The position numbers and the translations under genes were made by a program. From positions 4,145,871-4,209,870 of the forward strand of contig CP060499.1 in the NCBI GenBank assembly GCA_024760525.1: a stretch of DNA of 64,000 bases, read 5' to 3'. The DNA is from Nitrospira sp. (GTDB taxonomy: Bacteria > Nitrospirota > Nitrospiria > Nitrospirales > Nitrospiraceae). Below are positions 25,782-35,011 of this stretch, one piece after another; the stretch's first letter is position 1, and each line of letters starts with the position of its first letter. The notes under the pieces are model-generated. The model was not told the DNA's origin, did not search any database, and was given only the letters and a program-made list of their open reading frames with translations.

Positions 25782-27266
25782 TTAGATTGTGGCGGATAGA
25801 AACAACGAGTTCCCACGGCGATTGATCAGGATCAACACGGTTCCCCCTTTCTTCACATCCGAGGACACCTTCTCAAAATCCTTCACCGACTTGATTGGTT
25901 GCCGGTTAATCTCTCGAATGAGATCGCCCGGTAGGAGGCCGGCCCTTTCGGCTCCACTGCCCGGTTCCACCCTTGTCACTACAACACCCCGCTTCCCATT
26001 GAGCCCAAGGTCCCTGGCGATATCTTGATCGACGTCCTCGACCGCGAGACCGGACAAGGCGTAGTCAGCATTGGCTCTTTCCACCTTGGCGATCTTCGTT
26101 TCGTCCGGCTGTTCACCGACTTTGACCGTCATCTCACGTTCGCGACCGTCGCGAATTACTTTCAGCGGCACTTTCGTGCCGACGGCAGTTCTGGTCACCA
26201 ATCGCTGCAATGCGACGCCATCCTCCACGGGAGTGCCGTGGTATTCAACGATAACGTCGCCCTGTTTAAGTCCGGCCTGGTCAGCCGGGCTGTTCTCCTT
26301 CACGTCGCTGATTAAGGCTCCCTTAGAATCAGTGATGCCGAAGGACTTTGCCAGGTCGTGATTCAAATCTTGAAGACCGATCCCGAGAAAGCCTCGGACA
26401 ACTTTGCCGGTTCTGACAAGACTCTCATAGATCGGCTTGGCCATCGTCGTCGACACGGCGAACCCTACGCCTTGATAGCCGCCGGTCTGTGAAAAGATCG
26501 CCGTGTTAATGCCGACAAGTTCACCATTGGTATTCACCAGCGCACCACCCGAGTTGCCCGGGTTGATGGCGGCGTCCGTTTGAATAAAATCTTCATACTG
26601 AGTAATCCCCATATGTCCGCGTCCGACGGCGCTCACAATCCCAAGCGTCACCGTGGAATTCAACCCGAACGGATTGCCGACCGCAAGGACATACTCACCG
26701 ACTTGCAGTTTGGAGGCATCTCCCCATCGTACGCTGGGAAGATCGCTGGCATTGATCTTGACGACGGCAAGGTCAGTCTTCGGGTCAGTGCCCACGATCT
26801 TTCCCTTGAATTCTCGTTTGTCAGGAAGGGTCACGCTGACTTCTTGAGCATTGGCGATCACATGATTGTTCGTCAACACATATCCGTCTGAGGAAACGAT
26901 TACGCCGGATCCCTGACTTCGTCGAGGTCCTCGAGGCTCCAAGGGGCTCTGTGGCCCCCGATGTCTGGGGTCGAACGGCTTTCCGAAGAACTCTTCCATT
27001 CGGTCGCGTAGTTCATCAGGGAGGGATGATCCGTCCGAAACCTTTTCCGTCATGACCGTCGTGATATTGACGACCGCCGGAGTGGCTTGCTTTGCGACTT
27101 CCGTAAACCCGTTCGTGGGAGTTGTGATGGCCGCAGCCACTGGAGTTGAAGTGGGGACACTGGATGCGTGGGATGTACTGAGCGAGTGCCCTCCCCAAAC
27201 CAAGACTCCACCCACGAGACCGATTCCGATTGCGGAACCGATCTTACCAAGTAGACGTGATGACAT
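25782..27266 (-). CDS. DegP/HtrA-type periplasmic serine protease
   Basis: Envelope quality-control protease of 494 residues. An N-terminal hydrophobic segment (about 8-25) is a signal peptide or anchor. The trypsin-like domain has His135 (LTNNHVI), Asp165 (TDLAVVK) and Ser239 (INPGNSGGALV). Two PDZ domains follow (about 285-380 and 395-490). It lies downstream of a sensor kinase and response regulator on the same strand, suggesting, by analogy with Cpx-DegP, an envelope-stress cluster. A second, related HtrA is encoded at 46773. The kinase gene ends about 130 bp upstream. Confidence 0.93.
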   Translation of the reverse strand: MSSRLLGKIGSAIGIGLVGGVLVWGGHSLSTSHASSVPTSTPVAAAITTPTNGFTEVAKQATPAVVNITTVMTEKVSDGSSLPDELRDRMEEFFGKPFDPRHRGPQSPLEPRGPRRSQGSGVIVSSDGYVLTNNHVIANAQEVSVTLPDKREFKGKIVGTDPKTDLAVVKINASDLPSVRWGDASKLQVGEYVLAVGNPFGLNSTVTLGIVSAVGRGHMGITQYEDFIQTDAAINPGNSGGALVNTNGELVGINTAIFSQTGGYQGVGFAVSTTMAKPIYESLVRTGKVVRGFLGIGLQDLNHDLAKSFGITDSKGALISDVKENSPADQAGLKQGDVIVEYHGTPVEDGVALQRLVTRTAVGTKVPLKVIRDGREREMTVKVGEQPDETKIAKVERANADYALSGLAVEDVDQDIARDLGLNGKRGVVVTRVEPGSGAERAGLLPGDLIREINRQPIKSVKDFEKVSSDVKKGGTVLILINRRGNSLFLSATI

Positions 27267-27397
27267 ACGTCCTCCTTTTTGTGCTGCTTGATGAGAACCA
27301 GCTCGCTGTGCTGCTTACCGCCGAGCGAATCGTGAATGTGTACGAAGAAATCTAACAACCGGTGATGAGAGCGGGATTAGCCCAGTATTAGAGTTCG

Positions 27398-28801
27398 TTA
27401 AGTCGATGGGCGCGTGAGGGGGAGCACGACGGTGAAGGTTGATCCTTGGCCAAGATTGCTTTTGACCTCGACTCGGCCTTTGTGTAAATCTGCGATCCAG
27501 GCGCAGATGGCGAGCCCCAGACCCGTTCCCTTCTTCGTGTGGGCCCGGGCCACGTCGGTGCGGAAGAAACGCTGGAAAATCCGTTTGTGGTCGGCCGGAT
27601 CGATGCCGATGCCATGGTCGGTGATCGACAGTCGAGCCTCCCGTCCATCGTTCAACAGCGAGATCTCAACTTTGCCGCCCGGATGCGAATACTTCATCGC
27701 ATTCTCGACCAGATTCAGCAGCAGTTCACGAAGCCGCAAGTCATCGCCTTGGACGACCACCGGCATGACTGTTCCGAGCACCACTTCGACATTCCGCTCC
27801 TGTCCGAGCAAGGTGGCCTGACGATGAATGTCTTCGACCAAGAACTCCAGCGCGACGGGCAATGATTCCATTTTGACTTCACCCATATCGGCGCGGGAAA
27901 GGAACAAGAGTTCATCGACGATTCGGGTCATTCGATCGATCTCTTCCAGATTGCTTTCAAGCACCGACTGGTAATCCTCCAGCGGTCGAGGTCGCCGCAG
28001 AACCAGATCCGTTTCCCCTTTCATCACGGTCAAGGGCGTTCTCAACTCATGTGACGCATCGCTGGTGAATTGACGGATTTGGCGAAACGAGGTGTCCAGC
28101 CGCCCGATCATGTTGTTGAACGTGGCCGCCAGCCGACCGATCTCATCATGCGCTGCCGGCATGCTCAGGCGCTGACTGAGATCTCCCGCGGCAATGCGTT
28201 GAGCGGCCAGGGTGATTTTATCGACCGGGCGCAGCGCACGACCTGCCAAGAACCACCCCCCTGCCAGAGAGACAGCGAGCGCGATCGGGATGGCCACAAC
28301 GAGGAGTACGAGGAACCTCCGGAGGGTTTCTCCCACCGACTCCATCGACGTGCCGACCTGCACGATATACAGCAGATTGCCGCGGAACATGATCGGCACG
28401 GAGATCAACCGCAGCGGAGGCTCGTGGGGATACTTGGCCGACTCAAAGGTGCTCTGTCCGGAAAATGCGGTTTCGAGGGCGGTTCGGCTGAGCGGAACTT
28501 CGTGCTGCTTGATATTCGGCGAGCGGATCGTGATCGTGCCGGAAGGGCTGAAAATCTGGAAGAACTTGTCGATTCGTGCCAGCTCGGGAAATTGGGAAAG
28601 CAATTCCTCTTCGTTGACGAGAGGCAGAAACCCCCGCTCTTCCAGTGAACGCACAGCCGCGGCGGCCGTTTCTTCGAGAGATTCATCGACGGCGTCGCGA
28701 AGATGTTGCGCCGTCACGGCGTAAAGAATGACTGAGAAAATAATCAAAATGAGGGCAAGGGCACTCCCATACCAGAGGGTCAGCCGGACACGTAGCGGCA
28801 T
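27398..28801 (-). CDS. Two-component sensor histidine kinase
   Basis: Membrane-bound sensor of 467 residues: first transmembrane segment about 8-30, a periplasmic sensor region of about 130 residues, second transmembrane segment about 165-190, HAMP linker (LRPVDKITLAAQRIAAGDLSQ), HisKA domain with the phospho-accepting His in SDASHELRTPL, and HATPase domain with N box NLVENAMKY and G boxes GIGIDP and GTGLGLA. It pairs with the response regulator 112 bp upstream. The signal is unknown. Confidence 0.93.
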   Translation of the reverse strand: MPLRVRLTLWYGSALALILIIFSVILYAVTAQHLRDAVDESLEETAAAAVRSLEERGFLPLVNEEELLSQFPELARIDKFFQIFSPSGTITIRSPNIKQHEVPLSRTALETAFSGQSTFESAKYPHEPPLRLISVPIMFRGNLLYIVQVGTSMESVGETLRRFLVLLVVAIPIALAVSLAGGWFLAGRALRPVDKITLAAQRIAAGDLSQRLSMPAAHDEIGRLAATFNNMIGRLDTSFRQIRQFTSDASHELRTPLTVMKGETDLVLRRPRPLEDYQSVLESNLEEIDRMTRIVDELLFLSRADMGEVKMESLPVALEFLVEDIHRQATLLGQERNVEVVLGTVMPVVVQGDDLRLRELLLNLVENAMKYSHPGGKVEISLLNDGREARLSITDHGIGIDPADHKRIFQRFFRTDVARAHTKKGTGLGLAICAWIADLHKGRVEVKSNLGQGSTFTVVLPLTRPST

Positions 28802-28913
28802 AGGTCAACTCCCGGTCGGTGACGACGGCACCAAATCGCGGCGAACCCTTGCTGTCGGTTTGGTATGGCTGAAGCCGCTGCGTGAGGGGGCAGCTGGTTG
28901 CCTCGGCATCGTG

Positions 28914-29585
28914 CTAGTCGGCCTTCAGCATATACCCGCTCCCGCGGATGGTATGGATCAGTTTCTTGGTTCGGCCCCGGTCGATTTTATTCCGGAGATA
29001 GTTCACATAGACGTCGATGACATTCGTGAAGGTGTCGAAGTCTTGATTCCACACGTGCTCAGAGATCATGGGCCGTGTGAGGACACGGCCGGTATGGCGC
29101 ATCAGATATTCCAGCAGGGCATACTCTTTCAGCGTCAGATCGATGCGTTGGCCACCCCGCGTCACGTCACGCGTCGCCGGGTTGAGCATCAAGTCGTCGA
29201 CTTGAAGGATCCCAGGGCTCTCCGTCGCGCCACGGCGCAACAACGCGCGCACGCGCGCCAGCAGCTCATCGATGGCGAACGGTTTCGTCAGGTAATCGTC
29301 GGCGCCGGCGTCCAGTCCCTTGACTCTCTGATCGATTTGAGATTGCGCCGAGAGGATCAACACCGGAGTTTGAATCCGTTCTCGCCGGAGGTTCTTCAAC
29401 ACATCCAAACCGGACATGGACGGCAACATGACGTCGACCACAAGAAGATCATAGTTGGTCGACAAGGCCATCTCCAACCCTTTGGCCCCGTCCTCGCAGA
29501 GGTCGACGGCATAACTTTCTTCCTCAAGCGCTCGCTTAATAAAACACCCGACTTTGGTTTCATCTTCTATGACAAGAACCCGCAT
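28914..29585 (-). CDS. OmpR-family response regulator
   Basis: DNA-binding regulator of 223 residues. The receiver domain has the acidic pair in VIEDE, the phospho-accepting Asp in LLVVDVMLP (about residue 51), and the conserved Lys in YLTKPF. The C-terminal winged-helix domain has LTLKEYALLEYLMRH and VIDVYVNYLRNKID. I use ATG 29585 (MRVLVIEDE), preceded by GGAG at 5 bp, rather than the GTG two codons upstream. It heads a regulator-kinase-HtrA run. Confidence 0.93.
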   Translation of the reverse strand: MRVLVIEDETKVGCFIKRALEEESYAVDLCEDGAKGLEMALSTNYDLLVVDVMLPSMSGLDVLKNLRRERIQTPVLILSAQSQIDQRVKGLDAGADDYLTKPFAIDELLARVRALLRRGATESPGILQVDDLMLNPATRDVTRGGQRIDLTLKEYALLEYLMRHTGRVLTRPMISEHVWNQDFDTFTNVIDVYVNYLRNKIDRGRTKKLIHTIRGSGYMLKAD

Positions 29586-29699
29586 GGTCACTCCAGCAAA
29601 GGTTGATCCGCGCGATGATTATATCAAACCAGAGATCCTGAATCTCGGCGAGAACGAGCGCGCTGAACTGAAGCCCGTACGAGAAGGCTGATTCGCCGA

Positions 29700-30335
29700 C
29701 TAGGTGGAATCGCCGGGGAAAGTCTGTTCCAGAGAGGTGATCATGGGCTTGCCGTCCCGAATGTTGAAGACAAGCGTTTCCTCTCCCTCTGTCTTGAATT
29801 CTCGATTCGCCTGTCGAAGCGTTTCCGTCGACTTGAAGGAGACCTTCGCGCTTCGTTCATCCGAAGCCAACGAGACCGACGTATTCGTACGGGTGAAGTC
29901 GTTGGCGCTGGGAAAGGCAAACGCCATGGCCAAGGTCCTTCGATACTCATCCCGCGTCAGCATGGCCTGCTGCTGCTGCGGGCCTTGTTTCATATGAATG
30001 GTAATGATGGCATCGGAAGTAATGTGGCGCACGACGCCGTCGACGTCTTTTCGGCGAATCGCTTCGTCCAGGGTATCGAGAAGAACGTCGATCCCTTCAC
30101 GAGTCAAACGCACATCAGATGCGACGGGTCTCGACTGTGGTCCTGTGAGAACCACGCTGGGCTGAGTAGCGGGAAAATGAGGAGCCAAGAAACCGGTCAC
30201 CAGACCTTGGCTCTTGAAGACCAGATATCCGATGACCACTGTGGCCCCCAGAGCAAGGGCGATGACGACAACCTTTCCCGTCGAGAAACGGGACCGAGGT
30301 TCCTTGACTGTCGTTTGATCGGAGCCCCGATTCAT
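29700..30335 (-). CDS. Membrane-anchored protein with NTF2-like C-terminal domain
   Basis: A 211-residue protein. One transmembrane segment at about 23-42 follows a basic cytoplasmic N-terminus (PRSRFSTGK). The soluble part (about 85-205) looks like an NTF2/SnoaL-like alpha-beta fold, with LLDTLDEAIRRKDVDGVVRHI followed by strands. I use ATG 30335 because the upstream 52-codon frame ends TGA in an ATGA overlap with it; the ATG nine bases earlier is an alternative. Function unknown. Confidence 0.65.
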   Translation of the reverse strand: MNRGSDQTTVKEPRSRFSTGKVVVIALALGATVVIGYLVFKSQGLVTGFLAPHFPATQPSVVLTGPQSRPVASDVRLTREGIDVLLDTLDEAIRRKDVDGVVRHITSDAIITIHMKQGPQQQQAMLTRDEYRRTLAMAFAFPSANDFTRTNTSVSLASDERSAKVSFKSTETLRQANREFKTEGEETLVFNIRDGKPMITSLEQTFPGDST

Positions 30336-30490
30336 GGCTGCCATAGGTCAGCTCTCCGGACTCGAGGTATGAAGCAACAATAGCGTGAATTCCGAGAAAA
30401 GCAACGAAAGTACGCGCCTGTGCAAGACGTTGAGCCCTCGGAGACCACCGGGCGCATCATCGGTCTGCTTCGGCCTACCCTCTTCGTCAT
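30332..30490 (-). CDS. Small basic ORF coupled to the downstream membrane protein
   Basis: A 52-residue frame beginning ATG at 30490, preceded by a strong AGGAGG six bases upstream. Its TGA overlaps an ATG of the next gene (ATGA), a typical coupling arrangement. The peptide is rich in Arg and Cys with no known domain. It may be a real small protein or a translated leader; there is no other support. Confidence 0.35.
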   Translation of the reverse strand: MTKRVGRSRPMMRPVVSEGSTSCTGAYFRCFSRNSRYCCFIPRVRRADLWQP

Positions 30491-30640
30491 GCTGACCTCC
30501 TGTGTCATGACCATCGATTCTCCTTCCAACGCGGGAGTTCCGTCTCTTGGAAAAGAGCCGATGCCATGATAGGCTGCGCGGTCGACACGGCAGCCATTGA
30601 TATCGATCTCACGGAACTCACATAGAGGACAGATGACTCG

Positions 30641-33529
30641 ATGACCACTCAGAATTGGCTCCAACCGAGCGACGATTTTCTCCATCGGCACATTGGTCCC
30701 ACACAAGCCGATATCCAAGAAATGCTGGCCACGTTAGGCCTACAGTCGCTCGATACCTTGTCCGATACGGTGATCCCCTCTGACATTCGGCTCCATCAAT
30801 CTCTCGATATTCCTGCCGGCGAAGGCGAACAGGCCGTGCTGGGCCGGCTGAAAGATCTCGCGTCACAGAACAAGGTCTATCGGTCGCTTATCGGCATGGG
30901 GTACTACGACTGCGTCACCCCGGGCGTGATTCAACGAAACATTCTAGAAAATCCGGCCTGGTATACGCAATACACTCCGTACCAAGCCGAGATCTCGCAG
31001 GGCCGATTGGAGGCGCTCGTCAACTTCCAGACCATGGTGACAGACCTGACCGGCCTCCCGCTGGCGAATGCCTCACTGCTGGATGAAGCGACCGCTGCAG
31101 CCGAAGCCATGGCGATGTGCTATGCGATCGGCCGCAACGCTGGTCAGGAGCGAAAAGAGTTTTTCGTCTCGCGAGACTGTCATCCACAGACGTCGGCCGT
31201 GTTGCAGACGAGAGCCGAACCGCTCGGCATCGTCATCCAAACCGGCATCCCTTCGTCCGTTGATTGCTCGCGTCCTCAGCTGTGCGGCATTCTGTTGCAG
31301 TACCCGGCTACTGACGGATATGTGGGTGATTTCAGCGCCTTGGTCACCCAGGCGCATGAGGCCGGCGTGCTGGTCGTGGTCGCCACCGATCTTCTCGCCT
31401 TGACGTTGCTCCGCTCACCAGGAGAATTCGGCGCGGATATCGTCGTCGGTTCGACACAACGGTTCGGTGTGCCGATCGGCTTTGGTGGCCCTCACGCCGC
31501 ATTTCTGGCCACCAGGGAGGAGTACAAACGGCAAGTGCCGGGTCGACTCGTCGGCGTCTCAAAAGACGTGACCGGCAAACCGGCCATCAGGCTCTCGCTT
31601 CAAACACGGGAACAACACATTCGACGGGAGAAAGCCACGAGCAACATCTGTACGGCCCAAGTCTTGTTGGCCGTCATGGCCGCGATGTTCGCGGTGTACC
31701 ACGGGCCGGACGGGCTGCGTCGGATTGCCGAGCGCGTACGCGGCCTCTCGCTGTTGCTGGCTGAAGGACTGCGTCGGCTTGGGTTCGAAGTCTCGCCGAA
31801 GGTCTTCTTCGATACGATTCGGGTTCCCGTGTCCGAGGCCCAGGCTAAACAGATTACGGTGAGAGCGGATGAATACGGGATCAATTTCCGGCGTTATGAG
31901 GACGGCTCGATCGGCATCTCGCTCGACGAAGTCAGCTCCGAGGAAGAAGTGCGCCGCCTTCTGCAGATTTTCGTCGGTCAGGATCAGTTGCCGTTCCGCC
32001 TCTCCGACCTCGCCGCCACCATCGATCTGCGCTATCCCGCTCCGTTGGAGAGAACTAGTAAGTATCTGACGCACGAGGTTTTCCATCGATATCATTCAGA
32101 GCACGAGATGCTGCGCTATCTCCATCGTTTGCAAGCCAAGGATCTGTCGCTCGTGCACTCGATGATCCCGTTGGGATCCTGCACGATGAAGCTGAATGCC
32201 ACCGCCGAAATGCTCCCGGTCACCTGGCCGGAGTTCGCTCGCCTGCACCCATTCGCCCCGGTTGACCAAACTCTTGGCTACCGGACCCTGTTCCGGCAAC
32301 TCGAAGCCTGGCTGGCCGAGATCGCCGGATTTGCGGCGTTTTCCCTCCAACCGAATGCAGGATCCCAGGGTGAATATTCCGGCCTGATGGTGATTAGGGC
32401 TTACCACCAGTCGACGGGCGAAACACACCGCGATGTGTGCTTGATCCCCGTTTCGGCTCACGGTACGAATCCCGCCAGTGCGGCCATGGTCGGCATGACG
32501 GTTGTCGCCGTCGCCTGCGATCGGCACGGAAACGTGGATGTCGCCGATCTGGAAGCCAAGGCCGCCCAATATCGGGACCGGTTGTCGGCCCTGATGCTCA
32601 CGTATCCTTCCACCCATGGAGTATTTGAGGCGAGCGTGCGGCGTATTTGCCAAATCGTCCATACGCACGGCGGACAAGTGTATATCGATGGGGCGAACAT
32701 GAACGCCATGGTCGGCCTTTGTCGTTTGGGCGACATCGGGGCCGATGTCTGCCATCTCAATCTCCATAAGACGTTTTGCATCCCCCATGGAGGCGGAGGT
32801 CCCGGCGTGGGACCGATCGGAGTGGCGCCGCATCTTGCGCCGTTTCTGCCGGGACACACCGTGGTCAAGATCGGTGGACCGCAAGCCATCGGTCCCGTAT
32901 CGGCGGCCCCATTCGGCAGCCCGAGCATTCTCCCGATTTCCTGGGTATATATTGCCTTGATGGGCCGTGACGGACTCACCAAAGCCACACAGGTGGCCAT
33001 CCTGAGCGCCAACTACATGGCCAAGCGGCTGGAAAAGCATTACTCCATTCTGTACAAGGGAGACTCCGGACTGGTCGCTCATGAGTTCATTCTGGATCTG
33101 CGCGAATTTAAGGAAAGCGCCGGTGTCGAAGCGATGGATGTGGCCAAGCGATTGATGGACTATGGTTTCCATGCGCCGACCGTGTCGTTCCCAGTGGCCG
33201 GCACGCTCATGGTCGAACCGACGGAGAGCGAAGCCAAGGGCGAGCTCGATCGGCTCTGCGAGGCGCTCATCCTCATTCGTGCCGAGATTCAAGAGATCGT
33301 CGATGGACGACAACCGCGCACGAACAATCTGCTGAAGAACGCGCCTCACACCGCTGCGATTGTGACGGCGACAGAATGGCATCGTCCGTATAGCCGCGAA
33401 CAGGCCGCGTTTCCCGCGCCTTGGCTGAAGCACAGCAAGTTCTGGCCGAGCGTGAGTCGTATCGACGAGGCATACGGCGACCGCCACCTGATTTGTAGTT
33501 GTCCGCCAATGGAAACCTACCAGTCCTAG
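30641..33529 (+). CDS. gcvP: Glycine dehydrogenase (decarboxylating), P protein
   Basis: PLP-dependent P subunit of the glycine cleavage system, which releases CO2 from glycine and passes the aminomethyl group to the H protein. The 962-residue product is the fused full-length form. The N-terminal half begins with the usual FLHRHIGPTQADIQEML; the C-terminal half holds the PLP Lys710 in HLNLHKTFCIPHGGGGPG. The other glycine-cleavage genes (T, H, L) are not in the window. No glycine riboswitch is recognised in the 150 bp upstream. Confidence 0.97.
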   Translation: MTTQNWLQPSDDFLHRHIGPTQADIQEMLATLGLQSLDTLSDTVIPSDIRLHQSLDIPAGEGEQAVLGRLKDLASQNKVYRSLIGMGYYDCVTPGVIQRNILENPAWYTQYTPYQAEISQGRLEALVNFQTMVTDLTGLPLANASLLDEATAAAEAMAMCYAIGRNAGQERKEFFVSRDCHPQTSAVLQTRAEPLGIVIQTGIPSSVDCSRPQLCGILLQYPATDGYVGDFSALVTQAHEAGVLVVVATDLLALTLLRSPGEFGADIVVGSTQRFGVPIGFGGPHAAFLATREEYKRQVPGRLVGVSKDVTGKPAIRLSLQTREQHIRREKATSNICTAQVLLAVMAAMFAVYHGPDGLRRIAERVRGLSLLLAEGLRRLGFEVSPKVFFDTIRVPVSEAQAKQITVRADEYGINFRRYEDGSIGISLDEVSSEEEVRRLLQIFVGQDQLPFRLSDLAATIDLRYPAPLERTSKYLTHEVFHRYHSEHEMLRYLHRLQAKDLSLVHSMIPLGSCTMKLNATAEMLPVTWPEFARLHPFAPVDQTLGYRTLFRQLEAWLAEIAGFAAFSLQPNAGSQGEYSGLMVIRAYHQSTGETHRDVCLIPVSAHGTNPASAAMVGMTVVAVACDRHGNVDVADLEAKAAQYRDRLSALMLTYPSTHGVFEASVRRICQIVHTHGGQVYIDGANMNAMVGLCRLGDIGADVCHLNLHKTFCIPHGGGGPGVGPIGVAPHLAPFLPGHTVVKIGGPQAIGPVSAAPFGSPSILPISWVYIALMGRDGLTKATQVAILSANYMAKRLEKHYSILYKGDSGLVAHEFILDLREFKESAGVEAMDVAKRLMDYGFHAPTVSFPVAGTLMVEPTESEAKGELDRLCEALILIRAEIQEIVDGRQPRTNNLLKNAPHTAAIVTATEWHRPYSREQAAFPAPWLKHSKFWPSVSRIDEAYGDRHLICSCPPMETYQS

Positions 33530-33645
33530 CAGGCGCCTCCCTCACGCTGCGGGCCTCTCAGTGCTCTGAAATGGTCGGGGGCTCCTTGCCGGATTTTCTG
33601 AACTCGCAGTACAGTACAGCTGTCAGCTCTGACTTGGAGGTTCAT

Positions 33646-34965
33646 ATGGGCGACATCGGACGTCGAGGTTTCCTGGTGCGGACGGGGTTGGCCTTCAGCG
33701 CAGCGGTTCTAGCAGGTGCGTTTGATCGCGCCTTGGCTGATCAACAGCCCATCCAAAGCAAGGGTTCCAGCTGGGATGATCTGCGGGCGCAGTTTCCCCT
33801 GTCCCCCCAGCTCATCCATCTGGCTGCGTTCTTTCTGGCGTCTCATCCCACGCCGGTGCGCGAGGCGATCGAACGGCATCGGGCCGGCCTGGATGCCGAT
33901 CCCATCGGCTATTGGTACGAGCATGAGGAGAAGCAGGAAGCCCAGGTTCTCCGGGCGGCAGCCGACTATCTGGGCGTTGAACCCATCGATATCGCGTTGA
34001 CCGACAGCACGACGATGGGGTTGGGCCTGCTCTACGGCGGGCTGGCGCTTCGCAACGGACAGGAAATCTTAACGACGACCCACGATCACTATTCCACGGA
34101 AACAGCGCTACGCCTGCGTGCCGAACGCACGGGCGCCGTCGTACGTCAAATCTCCCTCTATCGTTCACTCAAGACGGTATCTCGCGGCGAGATCGTCGAT
34201 TCCTTGCGAAAAGGCATCGCCCCCGCCACACGCATCGTGGCCGTCACCTGGGTCCATTCCAGCACGGGACTCAAGCTGCCGATCCACGAAATGGCTGAGG
34301 TCATCCAATCCGTCAATCGCTCAAGAGGCGAGCAGGATCGCATCATCTTCTGCGTAGACGGAGTCCATGCCTTGGGGGTTGAGGATTTCCGCCTCACCGA
34401 GCTCGGGTGCGACTTTCTGATCGCCGGGACTCATAAATGGATGTTCGGCCCGCGGGGGACCGGTCTCGTCTGGGGCCACCCACTGGCCTGGCCGATTGCT
34501 CAGGCGACCATCCCAACTTTCAGTACGCAGGCGTACGATCTGTGGATGAAGAATGCTTCCTCGAAAGACCTTCCTCAATCCGTCCACATGACTCCGGGCG
34601 GGTTCCACTCGTTCGAACACCGCTGGGCCTTGGACGAAGCCTTTACGTTTCATCAGGCCATCGGGAAATCCAGAGTGACTCAACGCATCTATGATCTGAA
34701 CCAACAGCTGAAGCAGGGCTTGGCGGCCATGCCTCACGTCACCCTCCACACACCGCTCTCACAAGATCTGTCGGCCGGGATCGTGTGCTTCGAAGTGGCG
34801 GGAATGACTCCTCGTCAGCTCGTGGAAAAGCTGCGCCAGCGCCGGATCGTCGGTAGCGTGACGCCATACGCGACGCAGTATGCTCGGCTCGCACCGAGTC
34901 TCCTCAACTCACCGGATGAGTTGGAAACCACCTTGGCTGAGATACGACATCTTCGCTCGTCATAG
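33646..34965 (+). CDS. Tat-exported class V aminotransferase-like protein
   Basis: PLP-dependent fold-type I enzyme related to cysteine desulfurases and isopenicillin N epimerases, 439 residues from ATG 33646, preceded by GGAGG. The N-terminus has a twin-arginine signal: RRGFLVRTGLAFSAAVLAGA with cleavage near DRALA. The PLP lysine is Lys264 in AGTHKWMFGPRG; upstream are DSTTMGLGLLY and CVDGVHALG typical of the family. Export of such an enzyme by Tat is plausible because PLP is loaded in the cytoplasm. The substrate is unknown. A longer frame start at 33499 overlaps gcvP and lacks the Tat signal at its N-terminus. Confidence 0.82.
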   Translation: MGDIGRRGFLVRTGLAFSAAVLAGAFDRALADQQPIQSKGSSWDDLRAQFPLSPQLIHLAAFFLASHPTPVREAIERHRAGLDADPIGYWYEHEEKQEAQVLRAAADYLGVEPIDIALTDSTTMGLGLLYGGLALRNGQEILTTTHDHYSTETALRLRAERTGAVVRQISLYRSLKTVSRGEIVDSLRKGIAPATRIVAVTWVHSSTGLKLPIHEMAEVIQSVNRSRGEQDRIIFCVDGVHALGVEDFRLTELGCDFLIAGTHKWMFGPRGTGLVWGHPLAWPIAQATIPTFSTQAYDLWMKNASSKDLPQSVHMTPGGFHSFEHRWALDEAFTFHQAIGKSRVTQRIYDLNQQLKQGLAAMPHVTLHTPLSQDLSAGIVCFEVAGMTPRQLVEKLRQRRIVGSVTPYATQYARLAPSLLNSPDELETTLAEIRHLRSS

Positions 34966-35011
34966 AGATCAGGCCTGCAACGTGCGCCATTATTGCAGTG
35001 CCGGATGCTTC

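Noticed and set aside
30345..30640. Glycine riboswitch upstream of gcvP
   Set aside because: Looked for the paired aptamer motifs; none recognised.
32096..33487. 463-codon minus-strand frame within gcvP
   Set aside because: Antisense shadow of a clear gene; His- and Arg-rich composition typical of such shadows.
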